Assembly: GCF_020379485.1 (NCBI RefSeq)
Contig: NC_063443.1
Span: forward strand, 18,781,531 to 18,845,530
DNA length: 64,000 nucleotides
Direction: 5' to 3'
DNA from: Brassica napus
Taxonomy: Eukaryota; Streptophyta; Magnoliopsida; Brassicales; Brassicaceae
Shown here: one piece after another, positions 13,431-27,978 of the stretch
Layout: each line of letters opens with the position of its first letter
How positions within the stretch are numbered: position 1 is the first letter of the stretch
Position numbers and translations under genes: made by a program
The notes under the pieces: model-generated
What the model saw: the letters and a program-made list of their open reading frames with translations, nothing else
Database searches by the model: none
What the model was told of the DNA's origin: nothing

Positions 13431-14283
13431 TCAATAGTTGGAATTAACCACTATCATGTCAAAGGTTCTTTCATTCAGATAGCTTTTTCCTATTTTTATT
13501 TTATTTTATTTTATTTTCTGCATGTAATGATTTTCGACTTTACACGTCTACCCACTCTATAAATATACATGTGCGATCGGTAGATAGATGGTATCTTTTT
13601 CTTACTAATTTCATTTGAATTATGAGAAATTTTAATAATATAGTTTTGCTAGCTTTTTGTAAACGGATGACAAAATAATAAAATATTTCAGAAAGAAATT
13701 CTACACTAACGAAATATAACATTTATTTGTTCAGTCCCAGATAAAAAATTCTCATCGTTTTACCCCAAAAAAAAAAAAAAAATTCTCATCACTAGCTTAT
13801 GGCCGTAACATCGATGTTTGAGGTTCATGCATTTATCATGAAGTGATCTGTTATATGGTAACTATTTGAATTTTAGTAACGATTTCAAAATAAACCAGAT
13901 AAGTGATATATCACGAAGAAGAGAGTGAAAATGAGTTGTCCTTGCAAGCAATTGTTTCTGTCGGCCACGATAGATTTAGATGAGGTTTTACCATATTGTG
14001 CATGATTATGACTCAAGATTATCTAAAACTCGAAGGGCAGTGTTGAGAACTATGTAGGATGTAGAAGCTTAGGATCCCAAAGTTTCTAATAATTCAAAAA
14101 GATTATATAATGGCGTTTTAGGTGTTGATTTGGTAGGATGAGATATGGAGTTGGTTGCGTGCCTTACGTGTGCTTGTGAACCATGAGAAAAAGATAATAA
14201 TGCCTTGATCCAACTTATTTTAAATTATTATTTTACTTAAAAATAGACTGTTGCTTAAATTGCAAGCTAATTAAGTAATATTG
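13431..14283. other. SIM downstream flank
   Basis: AT-rich sequence holding the SIM 3' region and the micro-insertion at 13743-13790. No convincing coding sequence. Confidence 0.5.
13743..13790 (+). repeat. Micro-insertion with 14-bp direct repeats
   Basis: AAAAAATTCTCATC lies at 13743-13756 and 13777-13790. The insert is GTTTTACCCC followed by an A-run. The TACCCC-A end recurs in inverted orientation at 50853-50878. Confidence 0.5.
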
Positions 14284-16530
14284 TTTTTTTTTTTTTTGAA
14301 ACACAACTTATATTAATACCATAGAAATTGTTAGGTGGTAGCCATAAAGACTTCACCATCTACAAGGCTTTGCTTTGCTAATAAATCAGCAGCTGAGTTT
14401 TTCTCTCTAGGAATCCAACGAAAAGAAATGAAATCAAATTGGAAAGACAGATCAGCAATATCACAAACGATTCCGTACAGCTCCAAGGGAACTTCCCTCC
14501 CCTTGAGGGCGTTGATCAGTTGAACTGAGTCAGATTCACATACCATTCGCCTCACACCAAGCTTTTTACTCTCTGTAATTGCCTTCCTCAATGCCAGCCC
14601 TTCTGCTGTAAGCGCTGAAACTACTGCTGTTATACTCTCCGATCCCGACGAGATTCCTCGCGCTAGCTTTAAACTCCAGCCCAGTCCTGCTCTTCGACTG
14701 GAAGCTCTCCAGGCCGCGTCTGACTGTAGAATTACACAATTTTCCGGGTGAGCTTCTCTGGCATGTGACTTTTTCCCTTTTTTTCCAGTCTTATCCTGGC
14801 ACGCATTCCATTCTCGTGCCATTCTCACCGCTTTGGTAATTGTTTCTTCCACAGTCACTATAGTATTGTTGAAGCAAAGGCTGTTTCTTGCCAACCAGAT
14901 TTGCCAGAGAATCCATGGAGCTAGGTGTCCTTCCACTAGACCAGTAGGAGGTAGGCAAGTTCTGCCGCATAAATTCACCCAAATCTCATTTAAATCTATC
15001 CATCCACTCACATTCACCGCCGGCATCACAGGGGCTGCTCGCCATACCCCTTGAGCATAAGGACAGTGGAGGAAGAGGTGATTTATAGATTCAAGCTCCC
15101 CACATCTTTTACATCTTGTGTCTACACTGATGTTCCTAGCTGCAAGCAGCTCTCCAACAGGTAAAGCATTCTGGAACACTTTCCATAAAAATAGCTTGAT
15201 TTTTGGTGCTGTGGTCAGTTTCCAAACACTTTTGAACCAGTCTATTCTGTTGATGTCGGCTATATTTCCTCTCTCCTCTCGCTTGGTTTTGATTGCAGCC
15301 TGATATCCTGATTTAGTTGTATACTCCCATGTATTAGTTCCCAACCAAACTCTCTTGTCGGGAGCCCCCGATAGACTTGGTTTGATTGCTTTGATCTGTT
15401 CTTCTATCTGTGGGAACAACTGGTGCAATTTTCCTTCATCCCATTCATTTGTTTCCTCTAAGAATAGATCAGAGACTGTCATGTTCATTTCTGCTTCCGG
15501 TGCCGGCCCCATTGGCCCTTCCTGTTCCGTGAGACTCAGCCATGGAGAGTACCACACTGTGATGGAGTTTCCATTACCTACTACCCATCCCATGTTTTTT
15601 ACAATCAGATCCCTTCCAATCAAAATGCCCTTCCATCCATGCGATGAAGAAGTCTTATCCGTACACGTGAGAAAACTCTCTTCTGGACAATATTTTCCCA
15701 GTAAGACTCTCGACAGTAGAATATCGGGATTATGAAGGATTCGCCAGCTTAACTTTCCCAGGAACGCATCATTGAAAGCTTGGAAATCTCTAAATCCGAG
15801 GCCTCCAATTTCCTTTGGTTGTGTCATCTTGTCCCATGAAGTCCAAGCCATTTTTTTCTTTCCGTTACGGTCGTCCCACCAGAATCTCGTGACCTCCGAC
15901 TGGATTCTTTTACACAGAGATACCGGCAGTTTGAAGCACGTCATCGAATAGGACGGGATAGGAGATAGCACACTTTGCAACATCGTCATTTTACCGGCTG
16001 TGGACAAAAATCTATTAGACCAGCTGCTGCCTTTTTGTCTAATTTTATCGATTATAGAGGAGAAGAGATCCCTCTTTTTCCTCCCAAAATGCTCTGGCAA
16101 TCTAAGGTACTTTCCTACACCTCCCTCTTTTTGGATGTTCAGCTCGTCTTTGATCCTGTTCTTTAGAGTAGCCGGGGCTCTTTTTGAGAAGGTGATAGAC
16201 GATTTCAGATTGTTGATGGACTGCCCTGACGCTTCCTCATACTGGCTGAGGATTCTTTTAAGCGTCTGACAGCTATCTTTATTAGCTCTTATGAAGAACA
16301 TTGTGTCGTCCGCGAAGAGGAGATGGTTGACTCGAGGGCATGCTCTCGTCACCCGGATCCCCTTAAGAGAACCCTCCTCGCTTGCTCTGTTACACAGTCC
16401 CGAGAGAACCTCACTACACAAGATAAATATGTAGGGAGAAAGACGGTCTCCTTGACGGATGCCTCTGCTCGGTGATATCCTTCCTCTAGGCGAGCCGTTA
16501 ATGAGTAAAGTTGATCTGAAATTCATGTTG
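14284..16530 (-). mobile_element. 5'-truncated LINE (non-LTR) retrotransposon with RT and RNase H
   Basis: A 731-codon open frame (14331-16526) starts inside the reverse transcriptase domain. LLINGSPRG and GIRQGDRLSPYIF are followed by the catalytic LLFADDTMFF (FADD box). Next comes a zf-RVT region with TAPKIKLFLWK and CxxC...HLFLHC, and then a plant RNase H domain (ILQSDAAWR; CESDSVQLINALKG; WIPREKNSAADLLAKQ). A short 3' UTR and a 14-base T-run at 14284-14297 give the poly(A) tail on the minus strand. The endonuclease and the first half of the RT are missing, because an in-frame stop and unrelated sequence occur just beyond 16540. The long uninterrupted frame suggests a fairly young insertion. 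I found no clean target-site duplication. Confidence 0.88.
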
Positions 16531-18867
16531 ATCTCTGACCTTTTTTGGGCAGACAGGTAGAGCGATAACTACGGCTTTGGGATCTGTAAATTAATGTAAT
16601 AAATGTTGTTGTGGATGACGCCTCGTCTAAACTAATCTAAAAGTCATTAGGGGTGCCCATCCGTCATGTACTCGGAGAAGCGAATATCCACATTTTCATA
16701 AATAATAGTATACTTCAGTGGTCGTATGTGATTAGAGAGAATTTCGAGTGTAAATCTGATAATTTTTTCTTTAACATCTTCATCCATTTATTGATATTCA
16801 GCCAAATACGCAGTATATAGACTTATCGCAGGAGTAGAGAATATCACTATCATTGGCATTATTAAAGATAACATGATGGGGGTAGTAATGGAATAGCAAT
16901 TATCCTATTTCATCCTCAACAGCAGACGGTCTTGAAGATGGTGAAAGAAATAAACACTTAATCAAACTAAGTGGCAGTGGATTACTAGTTTACTTTACTG
17001 AGGATTAATTTGTCTTGTTAATCTAAAATCAGGGATTGTATCTCTCTTTTATAAAGTGTAAAATGAGCTTACTCCATAAACTAGCACATAAAAATGTGAG
17101 TTATATGAAGATAACTTGTTTGTGGTTGGGGGGGGGGGGGGGGGGGGGGGGGGGTTAGTTATAAAATTTCTATGTATAGCTAGCTCTAAGATAAGCAGTT
17201 TACCATGGGTTATAAAATGGGTTATAAAAATGTGAGTTATATGAAGACTGTAAAACTTTCTTTACTCATTTATAGCAAAAAGTCAACTTCAACCATTAGC
17301 CAACGGTAAATCATGAACTCTATGGTAACATTATATGGCTAACTAAACTGTATGACAAATTTTCTTCAAATACTATATATTATGAGAAAAGCAGATGTAG
17401 TAGCTGATAGCTTCCGCAAAACAAGCAAGAATTAATTCAAAACACTGTAATTACATGGTTATAACTTATAACTGCTTGTAAAATGTTGTACTATGCACTG
17501 TTGCTTAAATATATAAAAATGTTGTGTCAAGAAAAGTGACAAGACTTTAGTTAAACTTTTGTTTCCTCTTATGTGATGACATTTCTGCTTACTGAACTAT
17601 ACATTTACATAATTAGATTACCTATTCGTTTTTTCCCTTTAATATCTAACATAAACTAGGGGTGCGTATAATAGATATTATGCAACTATGGATTGTTGGA
17701 CGATACATAAAATGTTGCAATCATCTTTGTTGCTCATCAATTGACATCATTTTGTGCATTCACTAAAGAATATTTGAACTATACATGTTATTCTGAACTA
17801 CACGATATATATATATACGTAACATATGAGTGTGATATTTGAGGGTCGAAGATCGACTTTTAAACATTGAATGTTTTACTCTGACAATACTGACATATTA
17901 TGGAAAAAATTGATCTTTAACAATGGGGTAACCTCGATTAGCGACAAGTAAAATTATTACCATGATTAAACAAATTAAAAAGCTAAATAGCGTCTAATAT
18001 ATATTTTGCATCGTGGATTTACTTTTTATAATGGAGATCTTGTAAATGCGATGTAGATAAAGGTGGATAAGCACGATGATGAAATACACATATACTACTA
18101 TTAATTTCTACGATCGCTGTTGATTGCGTTTGATCCGGTTTATTTTATTAGATCGTGCGTGAAAGCACCTACAATAAATAAACTGTAATATTTTTATACA
18201 CGCCGTAAAAACAACATGATGATTGTTCCAGCACATGAAATCAGTATTAATTCAATTTAAATTACTAGAGTATACACACAACATGTTAATAAAATAAAAA
18301 GGTTGGCTAAATGACTAGTGGGATACAATAATTAGCGGGGTTTGATTGGTACAGTATACTGCAAAGTTTCCATCATATTATATACGAAGGATACAGCTCA
18401 CCAACATATAAATGGCATTGAAATAGAAAGTATTGAATGGCACTATCGCCAAAGAGGATCCATGTCTACACGTTTAAATTGGGCAATCACAATTTCACCA
18501 CTTGTCTTTACCATTAAAAAAAATATTAACTGCGGTCCACGGCAAACCGGTCAAGTCGAAGAACCAGATGGTTTAGCTTATTTTTCCCTTAATCAGCGCA
18601 AGACAGACCCGTATACTTTGGGCTAAGTTACATGAGGCCCAGTCAAATTTCGGCCCAGTCAAGTAAAATCAGATGTTTCATTTCTTACTTTTTTTTGGGT
18701 AATTTAATTTTGTTTAATTTAGAACTGTACACATCAAATTTGGATTTGAGAAAGGAACTACAACTACATACATATAAATCTTTAACCTCAAAATCGAACA
18801 TGTTTCTCACTCTGACTTTCCTTTATGCTGCTTCATGCCTTCTATGTACCTTCTTCTCGCCTTCCAA
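16531..18867. other. Intergenic spacer between LINE and RING gene
   Basis: AT-rich DNA. It contains the poly-G tract at 17128-17154 and two copies of an AAAATGTGAGTTATATGAAG-like segment, near 17092 and 17227. The last few hundred bases likely include the RING-gene 3' UTR. No gene was recognised. Confidence 0.5.
17128..17154 (+). repeat. 27-base poly-G homopolymer
   Basis: An uninterrupted run of 27 G residues stands in otherwise AT-rich sequence. Such a tract can form G-quadruplex structures and is prone to slippage and sequencing error, so its exact length is uncertain. Confidence 0.85.
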
Positions 18868-22129
<3,262 letters not shown>

Positions 22130-22145
22130 CGTCACGCTTCGATCG

Positions 22146-22155
22146 AAACCCTAAA
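22146..22155. promoter_or_regulatory. Telo-box in RING-gene leader
   Basis: AAACCCTAAA lies some 17-26 bases upstream of the RING-gene ATG. Telo-boxes are frequent in promoters and leaders of plant housekeeping genes. Function here is inferred. Confidence 0.4.
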
Positions 22156-22159
22156 ATCC

Positions 22160-25100
22160 CCAAATCTCCCAAATGTCATTTCCAAATTGAAAAATTGAAA
22201 CGCGAATTACACTTTTGATTAGGAAGAAATCGAAATCAATTACGGAATTGAGATTTAGAGAAGACGTACCTCTCGTCTTGGGTGTTCTTCGTCAATGGCG
22301 AAACATAATAAATAAGAAGAAGACGAAGGAGGAGAGAGAGAGTTTTTGGAAGAGAGAGAGAGAGAGGGAGGAGAAACGAATGTTTTAACTTTTTAAGAGC
22401 GAAGCTGGCGATTAAGCTAATATAAATCACTCCTTAATTGTCTTTTTCTCGTAGTTATTTTCAAATTAAAAAAAAAATTAAATGAATTATCTATTTTTAA
22501 TTTTCTTTGTCTACTTTTTCGCTTTGGTTTTAATTTAAAAAAGGCAAGGGCAGGCGAGTCTCAAGGAAGCGAGGACCGTCTACGATTGTTACACGTGGTA
22601 CGCGTCTCTCATCCCACGTCATGTATTACTCTACTGTTTAGAATTATGAAATATGCAATTAAGACCATATCCAATCCATATTTGTGATGGAACTCTTTTA
22701 GCATTTGTTTATCATATGAAATTATATAAAATCTTTCTTACATAGGTATATGTACATGTGTTGAAATGTTAAGCAAAACTTGATGTTTTAGGAAATACAT
22801 CATTGTAGAATCTTAAACACGTTTATACATGATAAGATTAAATGTAATAGACTATAGATAGGATACGGTTTTTTTTAGTAAACTAATATTTGCTTAATAT
22901 AAAACAATTTTCCTTTTAAGATTGATTTTTTTGCTAATATTGCCTTATATACGCCAGTTTTCTTTTGTTTAATTTCTTTTTGTAATTTTCCTAATGAACC
23001 AATTCTCATTACAGTGTTACATCAATAATAGTAAACCAAACATAGCATCACAATTTTTAACCATACTATGCAGATAAACCTGGGTGCTTCCTGTATATAC
23101 TATGAAGTTTTATTTCTTTTTGCTATAACATGGATCGATCTTTGTGAGGGTTTTGTACCAACCAATATTCTCACATGCATGGAGTAATCCAGAAAATAAT
23201 ATAATATATGTATATATATATTCTCACATGGTGGCATTATTTTCAGTCTTCTCGATAATTATTTGATATTTTTGGCCATCTAGTTAAATAATATTTCATA
23301 ATATAATAAAATAAAACAATAGGAAAATGTCTATGATAAAGCTTACAAATGCATTGGGACGAAACACAAGGTTGCATGGATTTTGGGTCTATGTTAGGTC
23401 TCATCAATCACATACGTCTTTCGCTCACTTCAAGTTCTACAACGTGCGTTTTCTTTTTCTAACATCCATTCATCTTTTTCTTCTTATGTTTATCATGATG
23501 ATGTTTACATTATTATTGTGTTTAGAAGAGGTAATTGCTAATGTTTTAGAGATCTGTCTTGACGGTTTTGCATCGTCGACAAAATGGGGTGACCATATAT
23601 TGTTGATTGAACCAACTTAAGACAAATGTTCAATAACTTTTGTAAATTTCTAAACTAACCTGACACTAAACAATGCAATTATATCAAGGACGAGAACTGA
23701 GAGCTATGGGTCTATGGGTCTATGGTTGGAACAATCTCTAAAGTCTTGAAATAAAATACTCCATATATTATTAGTAGGGTGTTTTAGCAAAATCTCTAAA
23801 AACTAGAAAACTTATTTTATATGATTCAGCTCATCTAATTACACTATTTGTCTATTGTTATATTATTTATCGAAACTACAACCTTCTATTTGAGAGGGAA
23901 CAAACGCAAACTTTGGTTTTTGACATTTTACGACATCTATCATGTATCCTAACTTAGACGCATGGAATTGGTATTTGTAGATCTAGTGGACATTTGCATA
24001 GATCTTTTACCTTTTTGTTTGAAAGAGTTGATGCAGTGTGTCTAGACTATACATTTGCTTTAACTACATAAACAAACAACTTTTTAACCTTTTACGTATC
24101 CTTGTAGCAAGATTTATCAACTAAACCCAATATTATGAGGTAACTAAATACAATAGAAGAACATTTGAATCAATGTTATAAAACATATGTAATATTTGGA
24201 GTTTTAATTTGATACATAGAAGTGAAACGTCAAAAATTTGCAAAGTAAACAAGAGAAAAATTCCAAAAAAATTTAAAGTATATATATATATATATCAAAC
24301 ACAATCTTTATTGTTTCCCCGTTATGTGAATGTATTCTTTTGTCTTGTAACAATGTGGTTAACATTATTTGCTTGATTTTGTCTTGAAAAGAGAGAGGAG
24401 ACGTTTGATTTGGCACTACCTAGGATATATGGCTGTCGTTGTAGGAGGATAAATGAGAGAAGATTTCTCTCTCAATTGCTTACAACATTTGCTTGCTTTT
24501 CACTCATACTAAATATATAGTTTAGTATATCCCATATGATCCGAGTCGCATAAGTTGGATATTGTGCAACTTTGCGTCTAATTCTCTGCTGAGAGGCATG
24601 TGTTTTGATTTAACATTTTATATCTGCTTGCTATTTATTCTCCTTTAAAAAAAATTGTTTTCTATTTTGGAAATAGATTCATATACTAATTAATGTTTGT
24701 AAAAATTCATCACAATTATTATTTGTTATTGTATTTTTTACCAAGCAAATCCTATATACATTTTAATGTTATATCAATGTTTGCTTTACTTTTAGAATAA
24801 TTTATTTTGGTGAAAATAATTGATAAATCATTGCCGAATTTCGTCAGTAGATAAACTTTTGTGTGTATATTTTTGGGTGGTAATGTGTACAATCAAACAA
24901 AATCTGTTCAGAAACTGTCCTGGCTCATCCAAATTTCCAATAACCGGCTCAATTTTAACCGGCCTTACCAACATTCGAAACAGGTTTTTTGGTACAAATC
25001 CAGACCCGGTTAAGAAACTCCTGGTTAGATTAACATGAAACATTGACAGTGACACACACAGTGGAACAAACAAAACAAACAAGCATTTCTTCTATAGAGA

Positions 25101-25250
25101 AGGTTTAAGAGTTATTCCAGAGAATACAAATTCATTTGTCGTCGTATTACCCAAATAAAACATTTTAAAATGATAGAGAATTTGCTAAACTCCAGTCTCC
25201 AGGAGGCATAAGTTCTCTGAACCAGGTAAGGTAGATCTTTTGCTTTACTA
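22160..25250. other. Spacer between RING gene and DUF1997 gene
   Basis: The proximal 300 bases are the GA/CT-rich leader and promoter of the RING gene. The rest is AT-rich with short frames of no recognised similarity, and the distal end is the DUF1997 3' flank. No repeat or gene was recognised. Confidence 0.5.
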
Positions 25251-26715
25251 TCAGATCTCGCCGGTCCCAAGAGGTTGCCTTGAAGTGTCTCCAGAAGCCC
25301 ATGCTTGATAGTCTTTCGAGAGCTGAAGAACGAGCATAAGAGCATGTCAAGATAATCCTGGGAAGATATTTCAGGAAATGGAACGTGTATATATACATAT
25401 TTGCATAAAGGCGGATCACATAATTACAAGAATCATAATCTTTCTTGTTCCATTTTCTACCCTGAGTTAGAATCAGATTTAACATTCGCGTTAAGGTTGA
25501 TTAACCTGCTTGAGCATCAGCATGCCAGTTTTACAGAAGCTAAAAGAGGAATACATGATGATCATGCAGCTTTAAAACATAGTGGACATAGATAAACCAG
25601 GATAGTTCAAGGGACCAACATTGATGCAGAATAAGCGATTAAAAGGTAATAACACAGACATGTTTCCCTGCATACCTGAGACAAGAATCTTGGTAGCATG
25701 AGTCTAAGAATCTGGTCCAAAACTTGTGTCCCCGTCGCTTCTATTGCTCCCACAGGGAAGACTCTAAATGCAAAAGGAATCTCGATATTGACCTACCATT
25801 GCCATTCAACTCAGAAACACCACAACAATGCAATGATCAACTAAGCAAAAAAAAAAGCACCTCAATGACTGCATCTGAAGTAATCTGTTGCTCTAATGAC
25901 CCCTCCTGAGTCCCATCACATGATACCCGGTTCACCATAGAAGCTGCATAACTAGAAAATAACAAACGTTAAGCCCCCATACAACAATCACCAATTCAAC
26001 AGAACTAATCACTTCCATACGAAAGTAGCTTTCGAATCATATAATGGATATATGCTTACCATCAAATTTATCATTTTGAGCAACAACAACAGGAGATCCC
26101 TCAAGCTATATATCACAAGACAATTACAAAAAAAAAAAAACATCACAATCTTGTCACAAATTTTTCTATTTGATTCATTCCAAGAAACGGAGATAACCTT
26201 GCAGGATAAGAGCTTGATGCAGCAGCCGTTAGGCTGCTCTTCGACCCTGACGAGCAGCACAGGGCAGACTTCGAAGTTGAAGAACTTGAAGGTGTAAACA
26301 TAGCATCTGAACGTGTTATCATCAACTCTCTCAATCCTCTCCGCATCTAGCACCGAGTACTGACTCGCAGGTAAGCTCATATACTCAACTGCAAAAGAAA
26401 GCAAATCCGAAATCAAAACAATCCGTTCCAGATTCAGAGTTTCAGATCAAGCGAGTATTTACTCAGAGGTCGCTGGAGCTGGCGAACGGAGACGGATTGT
26501 TTCTGACGAGCGACGAATCGAGCTTTGGGGGCGGAGCTCGAGGAGACGCGATTAGGAGTAGAAGAAGAAGAGGTGAGCGAAGGTTTAGGTGGCTCGTCGA
26601 ATGATGATGAGCAGGTGATGGTGAAGGAGAGAGATCGATTCCTCGGGTTTCGATTCGTCTTCTTCGCTGAGAATGATAAGGAGGTAAGTTTAAGAGTAGC
26701 TGAGCTTAACGCCAT
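25251..26715 (-). CDS. DUF1997 protein, plastid-targeted (At5g04440-like)
   Basis: Six exons join in frame: 26463-26715, 26198-26388, 26060-26105, 25861-25943, 25676-25792 and 25251-25322, giving 253 aa. The first 60 or so residues are Ser/Lys/Arg-rich with few acids, typical of a chloroplast transit peptide. The body begins around EYMSLPASQYSVLDAERIER and includes FRCYVYTFKFFNFEVCPVL, the DUF1997 core that is shared with cyanobacteria. The C-terminus reads LSKDYQAWASGDTSRQPLG. Biochemical function of the family is not established to my knowledge. It is transcribed divergently from BTR1, with only about 1.26 kb between the two start codons. All borders are GT-AG. Confidence 0.88.
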
Positions 26716-27978
26716 AGCTGAAACGACGGCGTTTTTGAGGATGAGGGATTGTTTAACGACTAACGGCTTTTATCAGCTTAAACAGAGAAGCCAAGGAGAG
26801 AGTATGGTGATAAGATTATGCGACGACTGAGATCGGGAGGTGGCACCACCATCACCACCAGCTTTCCATGGCGTATTTTAGCCTGCTGAGGTTATCTCAC
26901 TCTGGTTAAAATACGCTGAATACTGAAGCCAAGCCCAGTACGAGCCCGTTAAATAAATATATAATATAGTTTTATTGGGCCAACTGAAGAGCCCGGCATG
27001 CATCCAACAATATAACAATTAACAACTGAATATTTTTACACAAATCTTAAGTATGTTAAATAGGAAGTAACTAAAACACTAAAAGTATAATGTAACTTGG
27101 TCTTCTCCAAATGTTAATTTTAGTTTATGTGGCCAAGAAATTATGATCTTATATATTGAAGATCTAACCAATGAATTTGAATAGTCGTGAGATAACACAC
27201 AGGTTGCCACTTCCCAATCCCATCATAGTAGGACTAAATCCAAAATCACATTATAATTAATATTTTAATATTTTCACTTCATTAATCAGCCGATCCAAAT
27301 CATAAACATGCATTACCATTAATGGCATCTAACTATCTATTATTGTATTTTGTCAACTTTGCTGCACAATTCATGTTTTCTTGTGTTAAAAGTCTTCTGC
27401 TGTACAATTCAAGGGTCGTACAATTCTAAAATGTATGTATTATTGCGTGTAAATAGCCACACAACAAACTATGAAAATAAATAACTATTATTTTAAAAAT
27501 ATTTTGCTGTGTGTTTTCTAAACATTTATTCAGAAGCTAATTTGCCGATAGGTTTTGAGTTATTAACAAATTAAGGCGAGTTGTTGTTAATTAATTAAAA
27601 TAAAGAGAGATAGAGAGGAGGCGGTCAATAATAATATTAAAAATAATAAAATAATGGAATAAGCAAAAGCCTAGTGGATAGATAGAGCAGAGCCACCTTC
27701 CTTCACTTCACAAACCGCTCGGCGACAAAGACGACCAAGCCGAGGAACCCATCCGACAGACACACATCGAAGACTTTAAACTCTCCTCTCAGATTCAGAA
27801 ACCACAAGCTTGAACGGAGAAGATTCGAATTGTGCGAGGACAGGTAATTTTTTTGAATTCTCTCTATCTCTCAATCTCAGATTTCGAACGAAGGAGTCCT
27901 ATCTCTTCCTCTCTAATTCGTTTTGTTCGTTATATTGGTAATGTGGATTAGTTGATTCGGTTATCTTCTGCAGCGGCA
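26716..27978. promoter_or_regulatory. Shared divergent promoter, DUF1997 / BTR1
   Basis: This spacer separates two head-to-head genes. A near-perfect 13-bp inverted repeat (GCGTATTTTAGCC at 26871-26883; GGTTAAAATACGC at 26904-26916) and TCP-type site II motifs (GCCCA at 26933, TGGGCC at 26976) lie on the DUF1997 side. A 5' UTR intron of BTR1 is likely at 27844-27973 (CAG|GTAATT to TTCTGCAG). Regulatory roles are inferred from the motifs. Confidence 0.55.

Noticed and set aside
14260..16620. Target-site duplication for the LINE (AATTAAGTAATATTG versus a similar text near 16587)
   Set aside because: The two sequences differ at too many positions in AT-rich DNA to be convincing.
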